Below, piece after piece: positions 33,245 to 45,257 of a DNA stretch of 64,000 bases. Every line of letters starts with the position of its first letter. The first letter of the stretch is position 1. Source of the DNA: Annulohypoxylon bovei var. microspora (Eukaryota > Ascomycota > Sordariomycetes > Xylariales > Hypoxylaceae); contig MU405259.1 of the NCBI GenBank assembly GCA_022836615.1, forward strand, positions 186,001-250,000, read 5' to 3'. Made by a program: the position numbers and the translations under genes. Under the pieces are notes generated by a model. The model searched no databases and had not been told where the DNA came from. It was given only the letters and a program-made list of their open reading frames with translations.

Positions 33245-36150
33245 CTACGACAGCGTCGCGCTCAGCGGCAGCTTACGGCTGCTAGGACCGACAAACACGG
33301 TCTTGGGCGAGCTGGTAATGACCCAGTTCTGGGTCTCGACATCCCAGTTGCTGATGTCGCGACGGGTCAGGGCGGCCTCGAAGGTCGCCGTTGCGCCCGG
33401 ATCTATCCTAATCCGATCGAAGCCGCGCAGGAGAACCTTCGGGTCGTCTTCGCCGCCGAGGGAGACGTAGAGCTGAGGAACCTCTTCGCCGACTACCTTG
33501 CCCGTGTTGGTAACCTTGGCGGTAACCGTGTAGAGAATGTCGAACAGCAGAGGGTTGCCGCCGGACTGGTCCTTGAGACCGGGTCCGGCAGGGTGGAGAC
33601 TCTGCGCGTTGGAGTCGAGGGCTCCCTTGGGCAGGAATTCTTCTGCGGCTTGACCGAATTCGGGATCCTCCGATGCAGCCTTCAGCGAGGATGTGGTGTT
33701 GAAGTAAGGGTAAATGTACTGCCAGATGTATTTGAAGGACGAGGTCGGGAACGCGTAGTCTTCTAGTTCCGTCGAAAAGTTGCCAAATGTGGGGGCTTCA
33801 GCGGTCTGGCCAGTGGTCGGTTCGTACGCTCCGGTCTGAGCCTTCTCGACCTGGATATCCGAGTACTCGAACGTGGTGTATGACAAGCCGAACCCGAACT
33901 CGTAGATAGGCGTGATGTTGGCATGATCTAATGCCCGGTAATCGATGAACACGCCTTCAGTGAAATCTAGCTGCGGGCCGCCATCGCCATTGTTGGGCTC
34001 GTACAAGACGTCGGCACCGTAGTCAGAACGCTTTGCCGCCCAAGTGAAGGGTGTTCGGCCTGCAGGGTTCACGTTACCGTACAAAACGTCTACGAGCGAG
34101 CGCCCGCTTTCTTGGCCCGGCAAGCCGGCCCACACGATAGCCGTGATGTTGGGCGAGTCATACCAATCGGTAACGAGGGTGGGACCAACGGAGTGGATGA
34201 TCACGATGGTGTTGTTGTTCCACGAGGAAACGTTCTTGATGAGCTCATCACCGTTACCCCAAAGTGTCAGATTGTTTCGGTCACCCTCGTTTCCATCGAT
34301 GTTAATGTATCCTTCTCCGGAGTCTGCGTTGACAAAAACTAGAGCGGTTGCGTCAGCTTGCTTGACTAAAGCTTTAATCGTGTCCGATGCGGAATTGTTG
34401 AGGACAGCCTCGATACGGGTGTGGTCCCCAACAGCCTGCGCTTGTAATGCTTCAAGGGGAGTAATTAGGTATGGGAAATCGGCAGATCCCGAACCCCATG
34501 CCATAGCAAGAGTACCCTGGTCGCAACCTCGGTCTGAGCAGCCGTTTGGACCCGAGGGATTAGGACCAGCATCTTCTCCAACCACAGCGAGAAACTTGGG
34601 CTTCTTGAGCGGGAGAGCACCGTTGTTCTTGAGAAGTACCGTCGACTTGGCACCAATCTCGCGGATGAGATCGCCATGATCTCCTCGAACGTCGACATGC
34701 CAGTTGACTTGTTCGTTTCCTTCGCTAGCGGAGGCGTGGCTAAAACCATATGTATCTCGGGTCCATGAATCGAAGTTGATTGGAATCTGTTCTTCCACAG
34801 TCCTGCCAACCTTGAAGTAGGCTGCCATAATTCTCATAGCCATATCGTCAATACGGTATTGAGGAACAGTGCCGTTCAACACAGCAACAGTGAGATTTGC
34901 ACCCCAGTAGCTCAATCCCGAGTTGAAAATAGTATCACCAGGCATTGTCATGTCCAGGCCAGCTACGGCACTGGATACGCCGGAGTGATGCGCTTGCCAA
35001 TCGGTCATGACAAATCCTTGGAATCCTAATTCGCCTTTGAGGAGACCATTCAATGTCTTGGAGCTAAACAGTCGTGTCAGCCACTGCACCATGTTCCGAA
35101 AAATTCCAGATAAACTTACTTTTGGCAAGAGTAAGAGTTGTTGACTTGGTTGTACGAGCACATGATAGAGCCTACGCCAGCTCTCACGGCATCAACGAAT
35201 GGCCACAGATACAGCTCATGCATGGTCTTGTCATCAATGTTCGCGGACATAGATTGCGTGATATTGTAACCGTAACCTAGGGCTTCGGGGACTTGTCTGA
35301 AGTGTTCTAGATTTGGGTAAGCAGTTGTTCTTATGGGCGGGCTGTCTTCTCTTACCTTGCTCGTTGCCGATGTAGTGCTTCGCACAAGCAATCACACCCT
35401 CATCTTGAATTCCCTTGATAGTCTCGCCAATTGCAACACCAGTGAGATAAGGGTCAGGAGAGAATCCTTCCCAGTTGCGTCCTCCGGCCGGCGCGCGACC
35501 AATTGGACCAGCTACAGGGCCCAGAAGGACGTCGACACCTTTGGCTTTGTTTTCAGCTCCCATAGCCTGTCCTCGGCGGTACATGAGGCTCCTGTCGAAT
35601 GAAGCCGCTACAGTCTGGCCGGAAGAGAAAGCCGAGACGTAATCGGCATAGCGGATGCCTAAGGGAGAATCTTGCATACACATGCTTCGGAATCCGAGGC
35701 GGGGAATAGAACCGGCTTGACCAACACATTTCTCGCCCTCCCAGCTAAGATCTCGTTAGTTTTCATAACTGCGGTAAGTGTCTAGGATAGAGCTACTCAC
35801 CCAACACCAGTTGTCAAATTAACCTTCTCCGCCAGGGTAAGCTGAGAAACAAACTCTTTGGCCTTGACGTACGCATCCTCCCATCCTTGAGCGGTAGGGC
35901 TCATCCAGGGGGAAGGGTAGTGCGGCTCTGATCCGACTAGGTCTCGCTTGGAAACCTGAGAATTGTTAGATATCATAAGCTGTCCAATTCGTAGGTATTA
36001 AATTTGTGAAGGTTTTGTCTCTACACAAGGGAGATAGATAACCTAGTATAGAAATAATGAAGGGAATGATTTAGAGTGAGGATAACTAACCGCATTGGCA
36101 GATGTAGTGCCGGTGACCGCCAATAAGGCGGCCCACGAGGCGGAACGCAT
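33245..36150 (-). CDS. Secreted GH3 beta-glucosidase (869 aa)
   Basis: Five exons: 36150-36091, 35955-35801, 35744-35356, 35306-35120, 35063-33245 (2610 nt). Exon 1 is exactly the signal peptide (MRSASWAALLAVTGTTSANA). The barrel domain shows LTLAEKVNLTTGVGW, RLGFRSMCMQDSPLGIRYADYVSAF, DVLLGPVAGPIGRAPAGGRNWEGF, KHYIGNEQEHFR, and the nucleophile Asp in GFVMTDWQAHHSG (about residue 285). The alpha/beta sandwich follows (LLKNNGALPLKKP) and the fibronectin-III-like tail ends near VFVGPSSRKLPL. Length and motif order match Aspergillus-type extracellular beta-glucosidases that split cellobiose to glucose. A KR site after the signal peptide may be a Kex2 processing point. Met at the +4 position before Gln (SMCMQDSP) replaces the more usual Leu. 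Confidence 0.95.
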
Positions 36151-39100
36151 CACGACTATCGTAAGGTCGAAACGATCTTAGAGCTCGTTCATAGAATATC
36201 AATTCAACTCGACGGACCGGAGTAAGTGACGAGGCGGCCGTAGAAGGAGTGATGATCGAGAGGGTTGGATCAACTGGAGTGAGTGAAAAAGAAAAATTAG
36301 GTCGAACAAAGGTCTGTATTAATAACTGTCAAGGCGTTATGAAGGTCAAGGGTTGGTAGTGGTACTCTCCAGCTACCTTGCAGGCTTAGGGATCGGGTGA
36401 TCAACAAACTGCATGCACCTAAGTAGAGCTAGGTGAGATGTCGGTCACTTCTAGGATTTCCTTGTCAGCCCGGTCAGCATAATTCTCCATGTTGCATGGT
36501 TACAGTTGAACCCACGAAAGGCAAGGTTCTCCGCTTAGTGTAGAGGAAGATATGTCATATCCTAACTGGGACCTGCGGTAGCGAATCCGATTTGAGGTTA
36601 GGTAGTGAAGGGATAGGTCCTAAGAAGAAAAAAAATAGAAGGAGACGTGCTGAAGGAATACTTACAATGAACGATGCGCCGGTAGGTACCGAGCTTTCCG
36701 ACCTCAATAGTACCTAGGTAGGTTGCTAAGTTAGCATGAACAAAGAAATATGAAATTACGGAAAGCCTCGAGATTGAATTGGTTTGGTAGTTGGAAGTGG
36801 CTTGGCTGAGTTCGGGATGAATATTGAAGATCACTGGAAATTAAGTACATCCCATCACTGTTTAATGAACGCCAACTTGCATAAAAATACATCTCAGTAA
36901 GGGCAGAATATCATAATAAAGATTCAATGCTCATCACCATGGAGACTTCAACTCACGAATACATAAGTACCTAGGTACCTATATACGCCCAGTCAAATGA
37001 AGCTCTCGAGTACTGAAGTACCGTACCATCCGTACCTACCTACAATTCGTATACTACTTAAGCTTAACTATTGATCGGCAAGTCCCGTGTTTATGGGGTA
37101 GGCATCGTCATAAAAACAAAGTACCGATGTGTGTACGACCAACATAGCGCGAAAATGTCGAGTGGGTTTAACATTGGATGTTCAAGTTCAATGTTCATGT
37201 ACCGAGGTATTTTTACAATCCTTTTTGCGAGAGCTGAAAAACTGTAGGTCAGGTACTTGTCTTACTTACTAGAGTATTATGACGCGTTATTTCGCGTTTC
37301 TTACCAAGTTATTAAGTCCAAGCAGGAAGATCGTCAGGGGAGCCAGCTGGGTAAGGTGAGACCTTATGAGCCTTAGACAGCTTCAATTTACGATCTTTTT
37401 TTTTTTTTCAACCATACGCACAAGTAAAAATAGGATTCCCATTCACCACGATTTCCTACAATTACTTACCTCCATATAATTGGTTACGTACGACTTGGAA
37501 ACTATTACAAATGCCCAGGAAGTCCGAGGTCACGACAAGAACATAAGATCCCGCTGTCCCGCTATCCCGGTATAAAGGTGGTCCGAACGTGTGCAACTCA
37601 AGATCCATAATAATTAATTTAGGATACACCAACGCCAAGGAACCGGACAGCTACAGGTACGTACGACTCTTCTAATTGCCCCTTTCAGTAATCGTACAAA
37701 CAGTTCTCGGCCGGGGAGCAATTGATCATTAAGTGTTCCATTCCAAGGCTGCAAGGCTGGTGTTATTATTCGCATATTCCGTTCACCATTACATAGAGCT
37801 ATGCCGATGCGACTACCTGGGCAGCATTGAACCGAAGTAGACGTCATGCTATCCTAAGCATGTTTACCTAGGTACAGACATCTCGCCAAGTTTTCCTAGT
37901 GGCTCTAGTGACTTAAGACATCAAGCACTTATCTCCCCATTGTAGACCGATGACAACGGATTGTTAACTTGTCACTTATGACGACCGCCCTTTGGTAATA
38001 TCCCGCTATTTTCTATCGGGCCGTCTCGATCCTCGGCTGGTTTTCATAGGTCTAGGTGCTGCCCTTCGCCCCAGAAGTTGGGGGTTGGACTTCGGGGAGG
38101 GATGGGTCCAGGTCAAAAACTTACGTCGAAAGAAGATGTTTTCTTGGAGAAGCTCGAGTTCGTGCGGGGAATCACCTCCTGTTTAGGCATAGGCCGCCTT
38201 AGCTGTGCGGGGTTGTATGGGGTCGCGTCTTGGAGTACAGGGCAGTTTTTCTTAGCTTCTGCTAAACTTCGGTAAAATACAAGGATCATGACCTGCTTCC
38301 CATGTTCATCGACAGACCGAGCGACGGTTTAACAGGTACGATGGAACGCTACGATACGGGGAATATCCGGGATAATTAAACTCGAGATGGATCTCATTGC
38401 CTCATCAACAACTTCGTAGTTGTAACGACACCTACGCGCATATCCCGAGTTCGGAGGTGCCAGTAATAATTGGGTTTCCTATGCAAGGAAACAGGTTAAT
38501 TCGGATCCGTCCATCCGAGTCACGACCCGAAAGAGGTGATATACCGTGGTGGTAGTCGGTTTAAGACAACATATGCAACCGTTAGAGCCACCATAATACC
38601 AGGTAAATACTATCACTCACCGGAGAACAGGCCCGGGGACTTGTCCCCCACTGCAAGCTATCAACAACGATCCATATGCACGAGGCAATAACTTGGCGTT
38701 TAAAGGTGCTACGGGGTGTGAACTGTCAATGATACTTCGATAGTAACTCCACGTCTCTAGGTTATACTTAACTAGACGTGGAAAATGATGGGAAAAGACA
38801 TAGTAAAAGTCTCTTACATAGCACTATCGTAACCCAATATGTTTTCTAGGTTACTAGATATATATTAGATATTAGTTAGAGCTAAGAAGATGGAAGAGTT
38901 ATGTTATATTTTTGTCAAAGCCGTTCTGGAGCATGAAGCTGAAGTCTAAATACCCCTAGTTAACCTAGAGAAGTCTACCAAGAACGATCATCCCACCCCC
39001 CCCCCCCCCCCTTATTCTAGTTTCTAAACCACACGTTTCGAATTTAATTAGACTTTTTACCAAGACGGATCTTTGCGAGTTTGTTGTCTATATAGCTATC

Positions 39101-39284
39101 TAGTCGATGAAAAAATAATTGCACAGCTAAGATAAATTAGGTCAGAGCATCATAAATGCTCGAAGCTAGAGTCGTGAATATCTGCCTGGCATCTGAAAAC
39201 CACGATAGCTAGTAGATGGGTATTATGGTAGTTAGGGCGTGGTGCCCTTTTCATGCATGTAGTACGGGTTCATATTGTTCAGAC
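36151..39284. other. Intergenic region
   Basis: Upstream of the GH3 gene and downstream of the MYND gene. No supportable gene. Contains ACCTAGGT palindromes (36711-36720, 36970-36980, 37867-37874), a T run at 37397-37409 and a C run at about 38994-39011. Confidence 0.45.
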
Positions 39285-40165
39285 TCAAACGTTCAAACTC
39301 CATGCCCTGTTTGGATCTTTGCAACTCGGTTTGTGCTGTTTCCACTGGCCTCTCTGGCAATCCTGTTATTATCGCGTATTAGTTCAAGCCTCGACAAGAA
39401 TATGAATGAAGAATAACCTTGTCGCAGTAATATGCGGCTTTACAATTACCACACTTCATTAACTCCTTTCCTAGATCGGTTTCGACCTTCCCGCAATGGA
39501 AACAGCTCGGCTCAAGGAAGTTTCGAGGGGAACCTGGCTGATAGTGATCAAGAGCAGCCATAAATTGCGCCCTACCTGGTGTACGGAAACCCTTATCGAC
39601 CACTGGGAGCGTAAAGCCCGAGTTGCAATTGATACGTGGGACAATTTCATGAAGATGCTGCATCTCCGATCTTAAACCACAATTAGTGACTATGAACAAC
39701 ATCATCCCTTTAATATGGTATATGCGTATAGATAATGAATGTTGCGTAATATCAGGGGTAGACTTACTCTTCGATCTTAGCACCGGCGCGCATCAACAAG
39801 GCACCTGCTATGATAACGCGGTATTCGCCACCTAAATCACCCTCCTTTGAGCGCCAGTGTCTGATTAATTTGTATCCTAGGCCGTCGGCATCGAGTTTGG
39901 CGCGAATTCCGGCTACGTGTTCCTCAAGTTCCTCTTCATACGCAGAAGTCTCGTAATAGATGCGCATTAATGGGGGGCACAGCATATCAGTCTGGTGAAC
40001 CATCTTGGATAGCTCTAGCTTTTGATCAAAAGTTTCATTGATCTCCAGTGCAATATCAAGGTCTTGATCTCCCTCAAAGAGGCCTGTATAAATCAGAACA
40101 GGAACCAACGACGAAACCGGATCCTGAGATGGTCGAGAGAACTTACGCATTCCCCAACGACCCAT
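39285..40165 (-). CDS. MYND-type zinc-finger protein (221 aa)
   Basis: Four exons: 40165-40147 (19 nt), 40083-39768, 39670-39418, 39362-39285. The N terminus after splicing reads MGRWGMRLFEGDQDLDIALEI, a conserved start of a widespread ascomycete family. The C terminus is a complete MYND finger: Cys168, Cys171, Cys185, Cys188, Cys194, Cys198, His206, Cys210 with the pattern CFHC, CGNC, YYC, DCQ, KQHKPSC. The last intron cuts the finger between the fifth and sixth ligands, so unspliced reading loses the last three. MYND fingers bind Pro-rich peptides; the partner and process are unknown. ACCTAGGT repeats lie immediately upstream. Confidence 0.85.
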
Positions 40166-40382
40166 CTCGATTGATTTATGAGATTGAAAACGTAAATAGA
40201 TACCTACATACCTAGGTAGGTAAGTAAAATCAAGATCAATCCCTACAAGCTGTGGGATACTCGATGCCTAGTTGATGTAGATAATAGAAAATTCGGAGGA
40301 AAATATCTCTCACATTTGGAAAAAAAAGAAAAAAAGAAAGAGGAAGGGATAAAAACAGGAAGAATTTTGGTAGGATATGACT

Positions 40383-41248
40383 TAACCGTCATGACCTAGT
40401 TTTGGAACAGACCCCCTTTTGGAACACTTTTACACCAAAACACGTACTTTTTATATGAGCATAACTTAAGTAATATTAAGGCTATTTCTTTCAAGCTAGC
40501 TTTTACACATGCTTGATTGACTTGAACACTTATTTACGAGTTTTACGAAAATTAAAAGAATTTACTCATGTTGTAATTGAGATGCTTACAGCGAGGTTCG
40601 AAAGATACATTGCCCCACATACAAATTTAGGTACGAAAACGAGTATTTCGGGAAACTTACAAAAACCACCATATCGCGACAATAAGCCCTGAGATTTTAA
40701 TTTTATTGCTTTAAAGGTAATTCATAAAGTTGTTTATATATTGAAAATAAATTATAAAACGTAACGATTTAAATTCGTTATATAATTATAATTTATAATT
40801 TAACCACATTAATTTTAACGCGGTTAAATGTATAACCTTTTAATATATAATTAATTTAAATAATTATTAAGCATGTTTTATTTTTAATATATAATTAATT
40901 CCATTGATTTTATTCCAACCTATAAAATTAAAATCTCAAGGCTTGTTGTCGCGATATGGTGGTTTTTGTAAGTTTCTCGAAATACTCGTTTTCGTACCTA
41001 AATTTGTATGTGGGGCAATGTATCTTTCGAACCTCGCTGTAAGCATCTCAATTACAACATGAGTAAATTCTTTTAATTTTCCATGAACCTTATAATAAGA
41101 CATAACAGTTAATTGTCTATGCATGGAAATTGATTCTGGTTCTATAGCTTTATCATTGGCTGAGTTATCCTAGTATTGAAAAGGTGGTGTTTTGGTGTAA
41201 AAGGCGTTCCAAAAGGGGGTCTGTTCCAAAAGGGGGTCAACACGGTTA
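40383..41248. mobile_element. Foldback/MITE-like element with nested inverted repeats (866 bp)
   Basis: Both ends share an inverted repeat that starts TAACCGT and continues with a 17-bp unit, GACCCCCTTTTGGAACA, in tandem (outer left copy has three changes), then ACACCAAAACAC. The flanking TA at both ends is consistent with a mariner-like target duplication. Inside, a second inverted repeat of 160 bp (40547-40706 and 40922-41081) differs at only three sites, all transitions. Between outer and inner repeats the arms are unrelated, and the centre (about 40707-40921) is extremely AT-rich. No transposase frame is present; the 62-codon frame 40936-41124 is just one arm. Confidence 0.82.
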
Positions 41249-41773
41249 TATTGTTAAATTCAAATTAAGTTTGTGGTTCTGGATGTAATGAGAGGAAAGG
41301 TACTACCTACTACCTGAGGTATTCGAAGTTGCCAACTTCATAGGTATACGTGGAAATTACATCCTATTCAACAAACTTTATGGACTACAACTCTGGCAAC
41401 TACATACCTACGTACCTACTTACATATTTGTACCTAGCCAGAGCATCGGGAAAGAGGACATATAAAACGTACACTTTAAATATAATGGGTCCTTTAATTG
41501 GGAAATAGCTTCATGACCAGGATATCACTTGTTATACTTAACCATTTATCTCGCCTATAGGTAGTCCAGTAACCTAATATTTTGGAGTTAGTCAAAGTAA
41601 CTCGGAAACGGTACAATTTATTAAGATCTCATAACAGTCGTATACATGTTGGATATCTGGCTATATAGTATTCCAATACTATTCGTTAAAATCAACGTCT
41701 TGGTTCAAGGTTCGAAGGAGAAAAGTTTACCTGAGAATTTTAACCTCCATTTCCATTTCCATTTGTAAGAGAA
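41249..41773. other. Intergenic region
   Basis: 3' flank of the 2EXR-like gene and right flank of the foldback element. AT-rich; nothing else seen. Confidence 0.45.
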
Positions 41774-43360
41774 TCAAGATTCAGACTCTAAGTCACGGTC
41801 TGGGTCCCTTCTCCGTTCAAAAATCAACGTTCGGACGACAAACTCCTGACCGTTGGCCGGACCGTAGACCGGACCACCGTCAGCGGGCCTCCATTGAATG
41901 AGTGCTGGGTCCTTGGCTTCGGGACCTCGAGCTTTGTTTTGCTCTTCAAACCAAGTGTTATATGGCCCCTCATAAGCATATGCTTCATCCCCTCGCCATC
42001 TAAATGCTTCGTCCTTTCCATTCCACGCCAGATGATACCCACCTTCGAGTGGAAATGTCCACAGCCTCGCACACTTCGCCACATAATCAAGCTGGTCCTG
42101 CTTACATGCGAAAGTCTCCAATACAAGTTCGAGTGTTGTTAGATCTGGCCAATACTCACCAACCTGCATGCCCCAGCGCCCTGGTTTTTCAAAATCGTCC
42201 AGTTCAAAGTCTGGCTCGTTACCTGATGTTCGTGCTTCGTACCCCTTCGTCATGGCCAAGCTGTTGGCCGGCTGAGCATTCATATGCGTCACGTTGATCA
42301 TTGGTTCTAGTCGAAGCCTATCTGAAGGCGTTCTTTTGCATACTTCAGGTTGTGTTTCCCACGACCACCAGTCAGTGCGCAACATGCGGATGGTCAAATT
42401 AGTGATTTTTCTACCGACGCGGAGATTCTGCAAGGAGAACAGTTATTAGCGATATTTTGCATTTGAGACGAGAAACCTACATTATTTTTGGGATCCGCGG
42501 GCTCTACAAATGACGCGTAACCTGTAGTTGTGTAACCACGGCTCTCGTATCCCTTATGGCGGCCCGATGTACCAACCAGACGTGATACCCGCTCGACTGC
42601 GCCTAGTCTTATAGTTAGGAGATGTAACTGTTTACCCATATATCTATTGATAAAGGGTAAAATCTATAATGAACGTACCGCCCTCTAATGCAAACTGCTG
42701 CACGGTCATCTCGACTGAAGATATATTTGCAAATTGCCAAGATTTCAACTTCTCACACAGGAGAGGGCTCTCCGACGAACGGATTAGGGGGTTGAATCTT
42801 GGTATATCATCGTAGTCTCCATCAAATACTGCTAAAGAGTTGACCTGAAAGGGTGTGAGGAAGGCCTCGACATAGATGGCCCGACACGTGAGAAGTAGCT
42901 TAACCGCGAAGCGCCGTGGTGCAGCTTGACCTGGCCTAGAAAACCGTTCATTGAGTTGGTAGATGCTGTTGAAGTCCTCATAACCTATCAGAGATAAGCA
43001 CCAGATTTGTTCGCGCAACTCTCTCGGAAGTTTGGCGCTTTGATATTGAGATGAGAGTCAGTAATAACTTTGGGGATAAGTTTAGGAGTTTTAAGTATGT
43101 TTCGAGAGCAGTAAATCCTCACTCGATTTGATTGGGAGACTAAAAAGAGAAGAAGAAAATCTCAGTGTTGCATACAAAATGGGGGAATCGATTTGGGGAT
43201 TGATCGATTCGGGATGCCTTAGAAGCTCGATTGCGAGGGGTGGCTCCTCTCCCCTTCTGCTTCTGCGACGAATTGATGAGTTGGCTCCTGTATCTTCTGG
43301 CATCCTCTCCTGTCTAGGCCTGAAGCGATGTCTCATACGTTGATAGGCTTCTCGCACCAT
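41774..43360 (-). CDS. 2EXR/F-box-like hypothetical protein (439 aa)
   Basis: Four exons: 43360-43176, 43037-42679, 42602-42481, 42427-41774 (1320 nt). The first intron (138 nt, GTATGC donor) makes SPIFAKLPRELREQIWCLSL, the usual start of the 2EXR-type domain found in many ascomycete proteins. It is preceded by about 60 basic, probably disordered residues. Later conserved-looking blocks are AVKLLLTCRAIYVEAF, VQQFALEGGGAVERVSRLVGT, SRGYTTTGYASF, IRMLRTDWWSWE and GEYWPDLTTLELVLETF, followed by a Trp- and Tyr-rich stretch and the end FVVRTLIFERRRD. No catalytic motif is recognised and no function is assigned. The family is common in lineage-specific expansions. The first-exon start is the least certain part. 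Confidence 0.75.
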
Positions 43361-44240
43361 TGTTCCGGGTTCCTATGTTAATTAGGCCTAAGTATAAATA
43401 TATTTGATTTCAATTCGTTTGAAGAGTTAGATAGGCGTTATAATTTTGATGGAAGAATATTGTGCTCTCGGAGAAAGATATATGACGCTGGAGGTGGACG
43501 AAAAGAAGTTGTAATAACGACCCAGCTGTGGTTAGGGGGCGATTTCTGCCTAGAGTTACTCCATACAGCTGAAATCTAACTCGATAGGCAGATATACTAG
43601 GCATCTACATCTATCCTCTAAAGGGGGTTATGTGGATACAAAGATTACATGCTTACTAAGACACTTTCCTTAAATTTCCTTGCCCTATAAAGTGGTGAAA
43701 TAACAATGTCAGAGTTGGGGTTAGGGTTATTAAGAACTTCACATTTAATAGTTAACGATCAGATAAATTGAACAAGCCCGCCCTTGAATCCTCAGAATTT
43801 CATTAAATCCGAATAGCCTCATGAAATTAAATATCCACGTAAATCTAACAAGGTTAATTATGGATTGATTAAATTAATTAAAATTATATAATACTTTAGT
43901 TTGCAAATGTGTGAATAATTGACCTCGATTTGGAGAGGCATTGAACCATTGAACCCATAGATACCACCCCGGTCCAGGTATTGTGCTTCTCTTATCCCCC
44001 CATTATGTAATCAACACCAGCCACCGGTCAAAACACGTATAAGCTACCTAAATGAGCAGTATGAGGGATAATTAAGACATAGTTTGATACAATATCGGTC
44101 GCACATGGTCTATTTAATCTTACGCTATTCTGCCTTTTCATTTCTTCAGTCAATCAATTATCGAGTCTGGCAAGTAGGGGAAAATACTTTTCATTACTGG
44201 CGACCAAACCCGCGACAGGCGGCAAACAGAACACCTGTAT
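43361..44240. other. Intergenic region
   Basis: Between the 2EXR-like gene start and the small membrane protein end. AT-rich, no gene seen. Confidence 0.45.
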
Positions 44241-44772
44241 CTATACTTTTCTTGTCCGGATCTTCCACACGAGATGAGCAATCTCAATAATCAATACTAA
44301 ACACCACCCGAATGCTCCAACGATGGTAGCAATTATCATAGCTTTGACCTCCCCAGGCGTGAAAGTGAATATGATTAAGAAGGTGTCATCGGGCGCGCTA
44401 AATATGGTCATCTGTTAGAATTTATATCTGCCACTTGTTGGCCTAGACCACGGCGGGGTATATTGACTTACACAATAGTAGCAGCGGTGGCGGTGTCCAT
44501 GGTCGTGGTCGTCTCGGTGATAGTTGTGATGGTGGTGATGGCGGTGGTAGTTGCGCAGGGAGCAGGGCCAGTGAAAATATGTGCTCTATTCTCACGGTTA
44601 TTTAATGTCGTAAAAACGAGCCTAAGACCAAGTGGATAATGAGATGTACTTACGCATCGTTATTGAAGCTTGATACGGTTAGCGGTGCTTGGTATTGTGG
44701 TGATAGCAGCGGGATGAATACAGCTGGTAGGCTTGATACAGACGATGGTAGTTGAGGCATTGTGGTAGGCAT
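44241..44772 (-). CDS. Small single-pass membrane protein with Thr-rich ectodomain (129 aa)
   Basis: Three exons: 44772-44654, 44585-44472, 44397-44241 (390 nt), with GTAAGT donors on both introns and a CTAAC branch point in the second. An in-frame ATG at 44841 would add 23 hydrophobic residues that could act as a signal peptide. The spliced protein is Ser/Pro/Thr-rich in the first 75 residues, including a TTTAITTITTITETTTT run suited to O-glycosylation, then APDDTFLIIFTFTPGE, and a clear membrane helix about 96-118 (AMIIATIVGAFGWCLVLII) followed by a basic tail KIRTRKV. This resembles type-I cell-surface sensors or wall-anchored small proteins, but no family is recognised. Confidence 0.6.
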
Positions 44773-44841
44773 TCTGACGATGTTTAGAGACCTGGAGAAA
44801 AGAGAGAGGAGAGAAGAGAAAGAAATGAAACGAGAGAGCAT

Positions 44842-45257
44842 TCTAACTAGATGTTATTGTTACCACTGGAATCCTCGAGACTGGGAGAATTCATAGGAAA
44901 GAAGGCACCACATAGGTAGGCAAAGCAGGTGCTTGTCATATTAAGGGGCACATTTATACCTATGTGCCTATCAAAGTACCTTAGCTATCTATGCGGTTGC
45001 CATTTATTTAAACACTAATGCGTCTCATTAACATCGTGGTTAACAAGTCCTACATAGGTACATTCTACATCAACTCACCTGCAGAAACTACCTACAGTTA
45101 TGTTCACATGTACCTACGTAATCATAGAATTGGCGGCGATTGGACCTGAGCCTCGAAAGTGAAATACCCCTTAAATCAATGCAGCAAGCAGCCGCGTAAA
45201 ACGCATACCGCATATCAAAGTAGCCAACCCACCCCCGACCTAATGTTAAACACCAAC
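44842..45257. other. Intergenic region
   Basis: Between the small membrane protein and the TYR1 3' end; TACCTA-rich, no gene seen. Confidence 0.45.

Noticed and set aside
34044..34679. 211-codon plus-strand frame
   Set aside because: Lies antisense within the GH3 exon; no motif.
40936..41124. 62-codon minus-strand frame
   Set aside because: It is one arm of the foldback element, and a similar stretch occurs in the other arm; no protein family.
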